DNA from: Oceanicola sp. D3
GTDB lineage: Bacteria > Pseudomonadota > Alphaproteobacteria > Rhodobacterales > Rhodobacteraceae
Direction of reading: 5' to 3'
Assembly: GCF_006351965.1 (NCBI RefSeq)
Contig: NZ_CP040932.1
Span: 2,976,001 to 3,040,000, forward strand
Length of the DNA: 64,000 nt
The position numbers and the translations under genes were made by a program. Below, piece after piece: positions 25,874 to 35,264 of this stretch (position 1 is the stretch's first letter; each line of letters starts with the position of its first letter). Under the pieces are notes generated by a model. The model was not told where the DNA came from and did not search any database. It saw only the letters and a program-made list of their open reading frames with translations.

Positions 25874-26424
25874 GCGGTTTTAGGCCCTTCGCCGCTGCCA
25901 GCCAGCAGGATTTCATTCTCAAGCGGGGTGCGAAAACCCACCCCGCGCTCGGGCTTGCCAAAACGGCGGGTCAGGGCGATCAGGTGCAACGCCGCAGCCG
26001 CCGCGCCGCCGCCCTTGTTCTGGCCGTCAACCTCGGCGCGCACGTCTGCTTGCCTGCGGTTCTCGACGGTCAGGATACCGTTGCCAATGCAGGCGCCCTC
26101 CAGCCCCAGAAGGGTCAGCGCGCGGCTGCTGTCGTTACAGACCGTTTCGTAATGGGTGGTTTCACCCCGGATGACGCAGCCAAGCGCTACGAAGCCATCA
26201 AAGTTGCTCTGCCGATGGGCGATGCGAATGGCAGTTGGCACCTCCAGCGCACCGGGCACTTCGACGGTTTCATGAAAGGCACCAACCGCCTCCAGTTCGG
26301 CCTGCGCCCCGGCCACCAGCGCATCGGCGATGTCCTTGTAATAGGGCGCAACGACGATGAGCACCTTGGGCGCGGTATCAAACTCGGGGCGCGGCAGGAT
26401 GTAGTGGCTTTCGCTCCCGGCCAT
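25870..26424 (-). CDS. ribH: 6,7-dimethyl-8-ribityllumazine synthase
   Basis: RibH condenses the ArP pyrimidine with 3,4-dihydroxy-2-butanone 4-phosphate. The 184-residue protein has VVAPYYKDIADALVAGA, the active-site VPGALEVPTAIRIA, the ALGCVIRGETTHYETV loop and GNGILTVENRRQAD. The last about 15 residues are extra. The start overlaps the ribBX stop by one base. Confidence 0.96.
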   Translation of the reverse strand: MAGSESHYILPRPEFDTAPKVLIVVAPYYKDIADALVAGAQAELEAVGAFHETVEVPGALEVPTAIRIAHRQSNFDGFVALGCVIRGETTHYETVCNDSSRALTLLGLEGACIGNGILTVENRRQADVRAEVDGQNKGGGAAAAALHLIALTRRFGKPERGVGFRTPLENEILLAGSGEGPKTA

Positions 26425-27533
26425 CAGCTCGCCTCCTCGATCCGGCGTGTGCCGGTGATCTCCAGCCCATAGGCATCGAGCCCCACGATCTTGGGAGAGG
26501 GCGAGTTGGTCAGCAGCTCCAGCTTGTTCAGCCCGAGCGACGACAGGATCTGCGCCCCAAGGCCATACTGCCGGAGCGTCTGCGGCGAGGCTTCCTCCGC
26601 CGCGGCAATTTTCATCGTGAGGTCGCGCAGCAGAACCACCACGCCACGGCCCTCGGCGGCCACGGCCTCCATTGCCGCGCCAAATTCATGCGCCCGGCCC
26701 GCGCCCGCCACGCCGACGACATCAAGCATCGGGTCAAGCGCGTGCATGCGGGTGAGCACCGGCGCATCGCCCGAGATGTCGCCCTTCACCAGCACGATAT
26801 GCTCGGCGCCCTGCACTTCGTCAGAGTAAATCTTCATCTGCCACTCGCCGCCGAAGGCGGAGGTAACGGTTTCTTCCTTCTTCACGCGCACAAGGTTGTC
26901 GTGGCGGCGGCGGTAGGCGATGAGATCAGAAATCGTGCCGATCTTGATGTTGTGCCGCTGGGCAAAGGCCACCAGATCGGGCAGGCGCGACATGGTGCCA
27001 TCTTCGTTCATGACCTCGCAGATCACCCCCGAGGGGTTGAGCCCGGCCAAGCGGCTCACATCAATTGCCGCCTCGGTGTGCCCGGCACGCACCAGCACGC
27101 CGCCCTCGCGGGCGCGCAGCGGAAACACGTGGCCCGGCGTAGCAATGTCCTGCGCGCCCTTGGCAGAGTCGATCGCAACGGCCACCGTGCGGGCCCGGTC
27201 GCCCGCCGAGATGCCGGTGGTCACCCCCTCGCGGGCCTCGATGGACACGGTGAAGGCCGTCTCGTGGCGCGAGGAGTTTTGCGAGGCCATCAGCGGCAGC
27301 CCGAGCGCGTCGATCCGCTCGCCCGTCAGGCACAGGCAGATCAGCCCGCGCCCGTGGGTTGCCATGAAGTTGATCGCATCGGGCGTGGCCATCTGCGCCG
27401 GGATCACCAGATCGCCCTCATTCTCCCGGTCCTCGTGGTCGACAAGGATGAACATCCGCCCGTTACGGGCATCTTCAATGATCTCTTCCACCGAAGAGAT
27501 CGCGTCATGATAGTCAGTCGAAAGATCGTTCAT
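26424..27533 (-). CDS. ribB: 3,4-dihydroxy-2-butanone 4-phosphate synthase fused to a degenerate GTP cyclohydrolase II domain (RibBX type)
   Basis: The N-terminal domain (about 15-210) has the DHBP synthase hallmarks ILVDHEDRENEGDLVI, THGRGLICL and GHVFPLRA. The C-terminal domain (about 220-365) has the GTP cyclohydrolase II fold but lacks all three zinc-binding cysteines: the region that would read SECLTGD and CDCGPQL instead reads TRMHALDPMLDVVGVAGAG, and there is no Cys after about residue 170. It is therefore predicted to make only the DHBP, with GTP cyclohydrolase II encoded elsewhere. This matches the RibBX variant known from Proteobacteria. Confidence 0.9.
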   Translation of the reverse strand: MNDLSTDYHDAISSVEEIIEDARNGRMFILVDHEDRENEGDLVIPAQMATPDAINFMATHGRGLICLCLTGERIDALGLPLMASQNSSRHETAFTVSIEAREGVTTGISAGDRARTVAVAIDSAKGAQDIATPGHVFPLRAREGGVLVRAGHTEAAIDVSRLAGLNPSGVICEVMNEDGTMSRLPDLVAFAQRHNIKIGTISDLIAYRRRHDNLVRVKKEETVTSAFGGEWQMKIYSDEVQGAEHIVLVKGDISGDAPVLTRMHALDPMLDVVGVAGAGRAHEFGAAMEAVAAEGRGVVVLLRDLTMKIAAAEEASPQTLRQYGLGAQILSSLGLNKLELLTNSPSPKIVGLDAYGLEITGTRRIEEAS

Positions 27534-27626
27534 CGGGCCGCCCGTCTGGTTTGCGGCCTCATCTAGCCCGGTTGTGCCGGGTTGGAAAGGGCGGAAGCCG
27601 GGGGAGAGACGCGAGGTCGCGGGCGC

Positions 27627-28217
27627 TCAGAGGCCGAAATACTCATCGGCTGGCACATGGCCCGCGAGGGCGGCAGTGGGGGCCCAATCCGCCTCCAGCG
27701 CGGTGTCGCCCACGACGACCACGGCCCCGGGCAGGTAACCCGCTGCATTGAGCAGGTCGCGCAGGCGTGCCCGGGTTTCGCCCCAGCTCTCGGACAGCTG
27801 CGGCGCCGGGGCGGCAGGGGCCAGCATTATGCCATTAGCCGCTTCAATGCGGGCCGCCATCTGCGCCGGATCTTGTGGAGCATGGGCCAAAAGGCCGGTG
27901 CCGCAATTGGTGAGGCGCTGCAATTTGGCGGCGCGGGTGGCGGGCATGTCTTGCCCGGCGCGGATCATCCGCAAGGCGTTGTTGGAAAACAGGATCGCAA
28001 CGATATCCCGCCCCGCAGAATGGTGCACCCGAGCATAGGTTTTGAAATCCAGCCCCAGCTCGTTCGCGCGCTTCAGGCGGCGCTGGATCACCGGCAGGGG
28101 CAGGCTGGGGAGCAGCTCGGCCCGCGCCCGTTTCCACGCGTAGCTGCGCCAGCCCGCGCCGGGCTCCATCGAGGGGCCGCCGTTGTGCCCGGGGCCGAAA
28201 TTGGCTTGATCCACCAT
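27627..28217 (-). CDS. Conserved protein of unknown function in the riboflavin operon
   Basis: A 196-residue soluble protein starting MVDQANFGPGHNGGPSMEPG. It is helical in the first half (SYAWKRARAELLPSLPLPVIQRRLKRANELGLDFKT) with AGRDIVAILFSNNALRMIRA in the middle and GYLPGAVVVVGDTALEADW at the end. The ATG overlaps the ribE stop as ATGA. It sits between ribE and ribBX, so a role in riboflavin supply or in the neighbouring capsule insertion cannot be separated; I know no assigned family. Confidence 0.7.
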   Translation of the reverse strand: MVDQANFGPGHNGGPSMEPGAGWRSYAWKRARAELLPSLPLPVIQRRLKRANELGLDFKTYARVHHSAGRDIVAILFSNNALRMIRAGQDMPATRAAKLQRLTNCGTGLLAHAPQDPAQMAARIEAANGIMLAPAAPAPQLSESWGETRARLRDLLNAAGYLPGAVVVVGDTALEADWAPTAALAGHVPADEYFGL

Positions 28218-28810
28218 CAACCGGCCTCCTGAAGCCGTGCGACGTAGCGGGCCATCGTATCGACCTCCAGGTTTACGCTATCGCCCTTCGCCACCTCGCC
28301 CCAAGTTGTGACCTCGCGGGTGTGGGGAATGAGGTTGATGCCGAACTCGGCCCCATCAACCTCGTTGACCGTCAGCGAGGTGCCATTGAGCGCAACCGAT
28401 CCCTTGGGAGCGATGAACTTCGCCAAGGCTTCGGGCGCACGAAAGGTTAGACGCAGGCTATCGCCCTCATCGCGCATCCCCACCACCTCGGCCACGCCAT
28501 CGACATGACCTGAAACGATATGCCCGCCAAGCTCATCCCCCACCTTCAGCGCCCGCTCAAGGTTGAGCCGTTTGCCGACCGGCCAGCCATTGGAGGGGAT
28601 CGAGGTTTTCGACACGGTTTCGGCAGAGACATCCACCTCAAACCACCCTTCCCCCAGCGCCACTGCCGTCAGGCACACCCCGTCGCAGGCGATACTCGCG
28701 CCAATATCAATGCTGCCGGTGTCATAGGCCGTTGCGATCCGCGCGCGCATGTCGCCGCGCATCTCAACCTTTTCCACCCGCCCGATGTCGGTGACGATGC
28801 CGGTAAACAT
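28217..28810 (-). CDS. ribE: Riboflavin synthase, alpha subunit
   Basis: RibE dismutates two lumazines to riboflavin. The 197-residue protein shows two lumazine-binding repeats: MFTGIVTDIGRVE ... IGASIACDGVCLTAV (N) and GHIVSGHVDGVAEV ... GSVALNGTSLTVN (C), with family end FGINLIPHTREVTTWG. I looked upstream (28811-28919) for an FMN riboswitch and see none. The gene begins the ribE-orf-ribBX-ribH-nusB run, and a capsule gene is divergent from it. Confidence 0.95.
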   Translation of the reverse strand: MFTGIVTDIGRVEKVEMRGDMRARIATAYDTGSIDIGASIACDGVCLTAVALGEGWFEVDVSAETVSKTSIPSNGWPVGKRLNLERALKVGDELGGHIVSGHVDGVAEVVGMRDEGDSLRLTFRAPEALAKFIAPKGSVALNGTSLTVNEVDGAEFGINLIPHTREVTTWGEVAKGDSVNLEVDTMARYVARLQEAG

Positions 28811-28919
28811 GCCTCAATCCTTTGTCGCTACCCCCGGCAGAGGCCGGAGCGTTTCAGCCTTAATTCTGCCGCAGGAATGGGTTAGGCCACAAGCAAGACC
28901 TGAGGAGACCGCGCCAAAG

Positions 28920-30212
28920 ATGAGCGCCCTTGCCGCTGACAACCGACGCTTCCTGTTCTTGCAGGGGCCGCACGGGCCGTTTTTTCATCGGCTCGGCAAG
29001 ATGCTGCGGGCTGCGGGCTGCGAGGTTTGGCGCGTGGGCTTTAACAAGGGTGACGAGGCTTTCTGGTTTCATCCCCGCAGTTTCATCCCCTATCGCGGCA
29101 CGCCAGAGGATTGGCCGGCCCGCTTTGCCAAGCTTTGCGACGAGAAGAACATCACCGACGTCGTGCTTTATGGTGACACCCGTGGCATCCACGCTGAGGC
29201 CGTGCGCATCGCGAAAGAAAAAGCGATCACTGTGCATGTCTTCGAAGAAGGCTACCTGCGGCCGTACTGGGTGAGCTACGAGCGCGGCGGCTCCAATGGG
29301 CACTCCCGACTGATGGAATTCTCCATCGAGGATATGCGGACTGCCTTGGCCATGTCAGACATCGACCTGCCCGATGCGCCCGCCAAGTGGGGCGATATGC
29401 GCCAGCACATCTTCTACGGCTTCCTCTACCACTATTTCGTTCTGCTCTGGAACCGCCCCTACCGCAACTTCCGCCCGCACCGCTCGCTTAGCGTGGCGCA
29501 GGAGTTTGGCCTCTACCTGAAACGCCTGCTGTTGATGCCCGTCTTCTGGGCCGACCGGGTGCAGGCGACCTTCCGGATCAAGCACGGTGGCTTCCCCTAC
29601 CATCTTGCAATCTTGCAGCTGGAGCATGATGCCAGCTTCCAGAAGCACTCGCCCTTCTCCACCATGACGGAGTTTCTTGAGGTCACCATCGAGGGCTTTG
29701 CGCAGGGCGCGCCGCGTCACCATCACCTCGTATTCAAGGCCCACCCGCTGGAAGATGGCCGCGTGCCGATGCGCCGCGAGATCCGCCGCCTTGCGCGGGA
29801 GCATGGGGTGGGAGACCGGGTGCATTACGTGCGCGGCGGCAAACTGGCGCAACTGCTCAACCATGCCCGCAGCGCGGTGACCGTCAACTCCACTGCCGCA
29901 CAGCAGGTGCTCTGGCGCGGGCTGCCGCTGAAGGTGTTTGGCGATGCCGTCTATTCCAAGCCCGAGTTCGTCTCGACCCAGCCGCTGCCAGATTTCTTTG
30001 CCGCCCCAAGCCGCCCCGACAGCAAGGCCTACCGCGACTATCGCAGCTTCCTTTTGGAAACATCGCAAATCGCCGGGGGCTTCTACTCTGCGCGTGGACG
30101 GCGGCAGCTTCTGCGGCAGGTCGTCGACATGATGCTGGCCCCGGAAGACCCTTATGACGCACTCGCCCAAGGCAAGGCCGGGCCTAGGCTTCAGCTCAGG
30201 CTCGTCACCTGA
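28920..30212 (+). CDS. kpsS: Capsule polysaccharide beta-Kdo transferase KpsS
   Basis: A 430-residue cytosolic glycosyltransferase of the KpsS type, which adds the first beta-Kdo to a lipid at the start of group 2 capsules. The N-terminal LFLQGPHGPFFHRLGKML and FNKGDEAFW motifs, the central VFEEGYLRPYWVSYERGG and the C-terminal KAHPLEDGR followed by TVNSTAAQQVLWRGLP are diagnostic. The start at 28920 was chosen because homology begins at LFLQGP soon after. It opens the capsule cassette and is divergent from ribE. Confidence 0.9.
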   Translation: MSALAADNRRFLFLQGPHGPFFHRLGKMLRAAGCEVWRVGFNKGDEAFWFHPRSFIPYRGTPEDWPARFAKLCDEKNITDVVLYGDTRGIHAEAVRIAKEKAITVHVFEEGYLRPYWVSYERGGSNGHSRLMEFSIEDMRTALAMSDIDLPDAPAKWGDMRQHIFYGFLYHYFVLLWNRPYRNFRPHRSLSVAQEFGLYLKRLLLMPVFWADRVQATFRIKHGGFPYHLAILQLEHDASFQKHSPFSTMTEFLEVTIEGFAQGAPRHHHLVFKAHPLEDGRVPMRREIRRLAREHGVGDRVHYVRGGKLAQLLNHARSAVTVNSTAAQQVLWRGLPLKVFGDAVYSKPEFVSTQPLPDFFAAPSRPDSKAYRDYRSFLLETSQIAGGFYSARGRRQLLRQVVDMMLAPEDPYDALAQGKAGPRLQLRLVT

Positions 30213-30265
30213 CGCAGCCCTTGGGGGTGGCCAAAGCCACTTCCACTACATCTACCAAATATCAG

Positions 30266-30283
30266 GGATTCCTAGTAGAATCC
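30266..30283. promoter_or_regulatory. GGATTC/GAATCC inverted repeat in the capsule intergenic region
   Basis: A 6-bp dyad with a 6-base spacer (CTAGTA) sits about 155 bp upstream of the exporter GTG, inside the 223-bp gap between kpsS and the Wza-like gene. GANTC sites (CcrM) occur in both arms. A role in promoter control or cell-cycle methylation is speculative. Confidence 0.3.
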
Positions 30284-30435
30284 GAATGGGGCCGGGGAGG
30301 AAACAATCGCGGCACATGCGCAACACCCTTGCCCTGATCGGCCCGAGTTCGCCACCAGCCAGCTTTCATTTCATATGTCGCTTCCGTAGGTTCGGGTCAA
30401 AACTTGAGGCAGAAATCCGTAAAGGAGCCCGAGCA

Positions 30436-31569
30436 GTGAAACTGAAAACGTCCCCGATGGCCCGGGCTGCAGCCGCATTGGCTATGGTCGGCCTACTGGC
30501 CTCCTGCGGATTGCCGCGCGTTGGCCCGAACAAGCGCGAAATCTACGCAGGTTCCGTGATGAAAAAAGGCGACGCCTATATCGTCGCCGTGAATTCCCGT
30601 GTCACCAAGGCCACCTCCGGCACGGCGGCCCTGGGCTTTTCCAAAGCCTTCCTGAACGCCGGCCGCATCGGCTCCGATACCATTCGCCCCGGCGACACGC
30701 TGGGCCTGACCATCTGGGAGAACGTCGATGACGGGCTTCTGGCAGGTGAAGGCCAGAACGCCACGGTGCTGGAAGAAGTGCAGGTAGACGCCGCGGGCTT
30801 CATCTTTGTGCCCTACGCTGGCCGGATCAAAGCCTCTGGCAATACGCCCGAGCGCATCCGTCAGCTCATCACCGATAAACTCGACACCCAAACCCCCGAC
30901 CCGCAGGTCATCGTTCGTCGCCTCGCCGGTGATGGCGCAACAGTTTCTGTGGTTGGCGGTGTAGGTGGGCAGGGCGTCTACCCGATTGAGCGGCCCACGC
31001 GCACCCTGTCTGCCATGCTGGCAGCGGCCGGTGGCATCGCCATCGAGCAGGAAGTGGCTCAGATCACCGTGATCCGTGGCAAGCACAAGTGCACCATCTG
31101 GTGGGAAGATCTGTTCAAGAACCCCCACTTCGACATCGCCCTTCGCGACGGTGACAGGATTCTTGTGGAAGAAGACACCCGCGCCTTTACGGCGCTTGGC
31201 GCGACCGGCTCGCAAAACCGCGTTCCCTTCACAACGCAAACGCTCTCGGCCATCGAAGCCATTGCTCAAGTGGGTGGGCTGAACTCCAACCTGGCCGACC
31301 CGACTGGGGTGTTCGTGTTCCGCGATGAACCTGAGTCCGTGGCCAGAAAGGTGCTTGGCCGGAGCGATCTGCAAGGTGAGCAGCGCATGGTCTATGTGCT
31401 CGACCTGACCGAGCCGAACGGCATGTTCGAGGCGCGTGACTTCGTTATCCGCGACGGCGACACCGTCTATGTCACCGAGGCACCCTACGTGCAGTGGCAG
31501 AAGACCCTTTCGGCCCTGACCGGTGCCGCCGGAACCGCCAATACGCTGGCCTCCGCCGCCGGCAATTAA
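30436..31569 (+). CDS. Wza-like outer-membrane polysaccharide export lipoprotein
   Basis: A 377-residue protein from a GTG with AAAGGAG upstream. The lipobox is LLASC (Cys24). A polysaccharide-export domain (about 80-170, IRPGDTLGLTIWENVDDG, FVPYAGRIKASG) and two SLBB-type repeats (VSVVGGVGGQGVYPI, NRVPFTTQTLSAIEAI) follow, ending in a hydrophobic C-terminal helix. Family members form the octameric outer-membrane exit channel for capsule. No inner-membrane ABC transporter (KpsM/T) or copolymerase lies in this window. Confidence 0.9.
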   Translation: MKLKTSPMARAAAALAMVGLLASCGLPRVGPNKREIYAGSVMKKGDAYIVAVNSRVTKATSGTAALGFSKAFLNAGRIGSDTIRPGDTLGLTIWENVDDGLLAGEGQNATVLEEVQVDAAGFIFVPYAGRIKASGNTPERIRQLITDKLDTQTPDPQVIVRRLAGDGATVSVVGGVGGQGVYPIERPTRTLSAMLAAAGGIAIEQEVAQITVIRGKHKCTIWWEDLFKNPHFDIALRDGDRILVEEDTRAFTALGATGSQNRVPFTTQTLSAIEAIAQVGGLNSNLADPTGVFVFRDEPESVARKVLGRSDLQGEQRMVYVLDLTEPNGMFEARDFVIRDGDTVYVTEAPYVQWQKTLSALTGAAGTANTLASAAGN

Positions 31570-31579
31570 CGGGGCCGCC

Positions 31580-33637
31580 GTGGCCCCCGCGCCAGATGAG
31601 ATTCACGCCGCCGGAGCCGAAAGGCCCCGGCGGCTCTTCGTTTACTCCGGCGGTTTCCTCTTTCAAAAGCGCGTCCGCCGCATTCTGGAGCTCGCCGGAT
31701 GGGACGTGCGCCTTGGCATCGCGGGGGCCGAAGACTGTATCGGCGTTTGGGGCCACTCGCCCTACGCGGCGCGCGGCGAGGGGATGGCCGAACGCACAGG
31801 AGCCTCGCTTGTGCGCATCGAAGATGCCTTTTTGCGCTCCATCCATCCTGCGCGCGCCGAAGGTGAGCCGCCGATCGGGCTATTGATTGATCAACATGGC
31901 GTGCATTTTGACAGCAGCCGCCCTTCAGACCTGGAAACCCTGCTCGCAACCCACCCGCTGGACGATACTGCCCTGCTGGAACGGGCCCGCGCCGCGATAG
32001 AACGGCTCAAGCAGGAACATCTGAGCAAATACAATAGCTTTGATGCAAAGGCTAACGTGCCGGACCCAGGCTATGTGCTGGTCATCGACCAGACCCGCGG
32101 AGATGCGTCGATTGCCCACGGAAACGCTTCGGAGGCGACCTTCCGTGAGATGCTGGCCTTTGCACAAATCGAACATCCCGGCGCTCGCATCCTGATCAAG
32201 ACGCATCCCGAGAGCCAATCCGGCGCACGTGAGGGCCACTTTGGCCCGGATGACCATGATGGACGCACCGAACTGTTTACGGAGCCCGTTTCTCCATGGG
32301 CGCTTTTGGAGGGGGCGATTGCCGTTTACACCGTGTCTTCCGGTATGGGCTTTGAGGCTATTCTTGCCGGGCACAAGCCACGCGTTTTCGGCCAGCCCTT
32401 CTATGGCGGATGGGGGTTAACGGCGGATGAAGCCCCCTGCCCCCGCCGCGAGCGCCGCCTGACCCGCGCCCAACTCTTCGCCGCCGCGATGATCCTCTAT
32501 CCGACGTGGTACGACCCTTGGCGCGACCGTCTGGCAACGCTGGAAGAGGTTATGGATGGCCTCGCAGCCCGCACGCGGGCATGGCGGGAAGATCGCGCAG
32601 GCGGCGTGGCTTATGGGATGCGACTGTGGAAGCGCAAGCCGCTGCAACGCTTCTTCGGCTCTGACAAGCCTCTGATCTTCCATGACAAAGCGGTCGAAGC
32701 CACCGCCACGGCAAAAGCGATGAAAGCGCCAGTCTTGGCTTGGGCAGGCCGTATCGACGAGGCGCTGGAGGCCGAAACGGCACGCGCGCATGTGCCGCTC
32801 ATCCGCATAGAGGATGGCTTTTTGCGCTCAAAAGGCCTTGGCGCGGAACTGGTTCCGCCCCTGAGCCTCGTGCGGGACGACCTCGGCATTTATTACGATC
32901 CGGGCACGCCCTCTCGCTTGGAGCAGTTGATTGCGAGGGCTGCGCGGCGCGCCGAACACCCCCGCGCCGCTGCGCTGATCAACCGCCTCAAGACCAGCGG
33001 GCTTAGCAAATACAACCTCGGCACAGCATCCCTGCCGAACCTGCCCTCAGGCCATCGGATTCTTGTGCCCGGCCAAGTTGAAGATGATGCCTCTATACGC
33101 CTTGGCGCAAGTGAGATTTCAAGCAATTCCAGACTCTTGGAGGCCACGCGCGCCGCAAACCCCGAGGCCGTGATCCTTTACAAACCGCACCCTGACGTGG
33201 AAGCGGGCCTGCGCATTGGCAAGGTCGACAACCCGTTTGACCATGCCGATCTGGTCCTCAGCGGCACGGATCCGGCCGCGCTCATAGAGCGGGTCGACAA
33301 CGTCTGGACAATGACCTCCGGCCTTGGCTTTGAGGCGCTGTTGCGCGGGGTGCAGGTGACAACATTTGGCGCGCCTTTCTATGCGGGTTGGGGCCTGACG
33401 GACGACCGAGGCACCGTGCCTGAACGGCGGGAGGCGCGACCTACGCTAGAGGCGTTGGTGCAGGCCGTACTGATTGACTATCCACGCTATTTTGACCCTG
33501 TCACCGGCACGCCTTGCCCGGTGGAGGTGGTGCTCGACAGGTTGGAACATGGGCCGCTGCCTTCGGGTGGGCCCGGCAATCGCATATTGGCGAAACTTCA
33601 GGGTTGGTTCGCCGGATATGCGCACCTTTGGCGGTAG
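31580..33637 (+). CDS. kpsC: Capsule polysaccharide Kdo-extending transferase KpsC
   Basis: A 685-residue bifunctional protein. Two related halves each carry the KpsC signatures: RIEDAFLRS and RIEDGFLRS, SKYNS and SKYNL, IKTHPE and YKPHPD, then SSGMGFEA and TSGLGFEA, and FGQPFYGGWGLT and FGAPFYAGWGLT. The halves add alternating beta-Kdo linkages to the KpsS product. The start is a GTG at 31580, 10 bp after the exporter stop; an in-frame start at 31523 would overlap it. It is convergent with ribD. Confidence 0.88.
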   Translation: MAPAPDEIHAAGAERPRRLFVYSGGFLFQKRVRRILELAGWDVRLGIAGAEDCIGVWGHSPYAARGEGMAERTGASLVRIEDAFLRSIHPARAEGEPPIGLLIDQHGVHFDSSRPSDLETLLATHPLDDTALLERARAAIERLKQEHLSKYNSFDAKANVPDPGYVLVIDQTRGDASIAHGNASEATFREMLAFAQIEHPGARILIKTHPESQSGAREGHFGPDDHDGRTELFTEPVSPWALLEGAIAVYTVSSGMGFEAILAGHKPRVFGQPFYGGWGLTADEAPCPRRERRLTRAQLFAAAMILYPTWYDPWRDRLATLEEVMDGLAARTRAWREDRAGGVAYGMRLWKRKPLQRFFGSDKPLIFHDKAVEATATAKAMKAPVLAWAGRIDEALEAETARAHVPLIRIEDGFLRSKGLGAELVPPLSLVRDDLGIYYDPGTPSRLEQLIARAARRAEHPRAAALINRLKTSGLSKYNLGTASLPNLPSGHRILVPGQVEDDASIRLGASEISSNSRLLEATRAANPEAVILYKPHPDVEAGLRIGKVDNPFDHADLVLSGTDPAALIERVDNVWTMTSGLGFEALLRGVQVTTFGAPFYAGWGLTDDRGTVPERREARPTLEALVQAVLIDYPRYFDPVTGTPCPVEVVLDRLEHGPLPSGGPGNRILAKLQGWFAGYAHLWR

Positions 33638-33643
33638 CGCCGC

Positions 33644-34747
33644 TTAACTGGCCCGCACCCAAGTTGCCATCAGGTCTGGCCCTATTTTCTGTTCTTCCTC
33701 AAGCACATAGCGCACCGCCTCGGAGAGATTTGAAAGGCCAAGCGGCCCAAAAGAAGGCTGGCCTTCTGCGCCAAGCACAAGGCCTGCGGTGAAGCCGATG
33801 AGCCGATCAACAAGCCCCGCCCCCATGAGCGACGCGGCCAACATGCCACCGCCCTCGCAGAGCACCCGGGTTAGCCCTCGCGTGCCGAGAAGCTCCAGCA
33901 TGGCGACGGGGTCAGGGTGCCTGTCCGCACCCGGCGGCACTTCGATCAATTCCGCGCCCAGCGCCGCCCACTCCGCCTTGCGCGCCTCAGGCGCATCCGC
34001 CCCATGGCAAAGCCAGAGCGGCTGCTCATGCGCGGTTCTGGCGAGTTGCCCATCCGTGGGCACATCGAGCCTGCGGGAGACGACGACGCGCACCGGTGGA
34101 CGGCGCTCACCATAGCCGCGAAGGGTTAACGCCGGATCGTCGGCGCGGGCGGTGCCTGCCCCAACCAAAACCGCGTCATGGCTGGCCCGCAGGCCTTGAA
34201 CCGCGTGGCGGGCTGCGGGGCCGGTGATCCACTTGCTCTCGCCCGAGGCGGTGGCAATGCGGCCATCGAAAGAGCTGGCGAGTTTCAGGGTAAGTTGCGG
34301 GCGGCCATGTTGAACGCGCGAGAAAAAGCCAGTATGGGCACGTTGAGCGGCCTGTGCCATGACATTGGTTTCGCAGCGAATTCCGGCCTCGCGCAAACGA
34401 TCCATGCCTTGGCCTGCGGTGCGTGGATCCGGGTCTTGCAGGGCTGCAACAACCCGCGCGACGCCTGCTTCTATGAGCGCCTCAGAGCAGGGCGGGGTTT
34501 TGCCGTGGTGGGCGCAGGGCTCTAGCGTGACATAGGCGGTGGCCCCCCGGGCCGCCGCGCCAGCTTGGCGGAGTGCCATCACCTCGGCATGGGGCCGACC
34601 ACCAGGCTGGGTCCAGCCGCGGCCAACAACCCTTTGATCTTTCACGATGACACAGCCCACAGCCGGGTTGGGCCAAACCTGCCCCAAGCCACGCGCCCCA
34701 AGGCTCAGGGCGCGGGCCATCCAGCCTTCGTCAGCCTGACGGCTCAC
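33644..34747 (-). CDS. ribD: Bifunctional riboflavin deaminase/reductase RibD
   Basis: RibD carries out deamination and side-chain reduction of the pyrimidine in riboflavin synthesis. The 367-residue protein has the deaminase zinc motif HAEV (residue about 53) with [11 protein letters not shown], and the C-terminal reductase domain with [14 protein letters not shown] and [12 protein letters not shown]. Its ATG overlaps the nrdR stop as ATGA, giving the nrdR-ribD pair common in alphaproteobacteria. Confidence 0.95.
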   Translation of the reverse strand: MSRQADEGWMARALSLGARGLGQVWPNPAVGCVIVKDQRVVGRGWTQPGGRPHAEVMALRQAGAAARGATAYVTLEPCAHHGKTPPCSEALIEAGVARVVAALQDPDPRTAGQGMDRLREAGIRCETNVMAQAAQRAHTGFFSRVQHGRPQLTLKLASSFDGRIATASGESKWITGPAARHAVQGLRASHDAVLVGAGTARADDPALTLRGYGERRPPVRVVVSRRLDVPTDGQLARTAHEQPLWLCHGADAPEARKAEWAALGAELIEVPPGADRHPDPVAMLELLGTRGLTRVLCEGGGMLAASLMGAGLVDRLIGFTAGLVLGAEGQPSFGPLGLSNLSEAVRYVLEEEQKIGPDLMATWVRAS

Positions 34748-35220
34748 TCCTCGGGATCACCGGGCATCACCGGCGGGCGAAGCTCGGAGACGAAGCGATC
34801 AAAATCATCCGCGGCTTGGAAGTTCTTGTAAACACTGGCAAACCGGACGTAGGCGACGGTATCGATCCGCGCGAGGCTCTCCATGACGATCTCGCCAATC
34901 ACCTTGCTGTCGATGTCCGTCTCGCCCATGCTTTCCAGCCGACGGACGATGCCGGAGATCATCTGATCCACGCGCTCCGGGTCAATCGGGCGTTTTTGCA
35001 AGGCGATCCGGATCGAACGTTCGAGCTTGTCCCGATCGAAGTCCTCGCGGCGTCCACTTGATTTTATGACAACGAGATCACGTAGTTGCACGCGTTCATA
35101 GGTGGTGAAACGGCCACCGCAAGCCGGGCAGAACCGCCGCCGCCGAATGGCAACATGGTCCTCCGCTGGCCGACTGTCTTTCACCTGCGTATCGACATTT
35201 CCGCAAAACGGGCAGCGCAT
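34744..35220 (-). CDS. nrdR: Transcriptional repressor NrdR
   Basis: NrdR senses nucleotide pools and represses ribonucleotide reductase genes. The 158-residue protein has the zinc ribbon CPFC (3-6) and CPAC (31-34), then the ATP-cone domain (about 49-139) with [17 protein letters not shown]. Upstream lie an exact DnaA box and a phased TGCA repeat, suggesting cell-cycle or replication-linked control. Confidence 0.96.
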   Translation of the reverse strand: MRCPFCGNVDTQVKDSRPAEDHVAIRRRRFCPACGGRFTTYERVQLRDLVVIKSSGRREDFDRDKLERSIRIALQKRPIDPERVDQMISGIVRRLESMGETDIDSKVIGEIVMESLARIDTVAYVRFASVYKNFQAADDFDRFVSELRPPVMPGDPEE

Positions 35221-35264
35221 TCCTGTCCCCTTCTTCTCTGCCTCTCTGGGGTTATACTCCCCAT

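Noticed and set aside
28811-28919. FMN riboswitch upstream of ribE
   Set aside because: I looked for the conserved RFN stems and found no match; the interval is also shared with the kpsS start.
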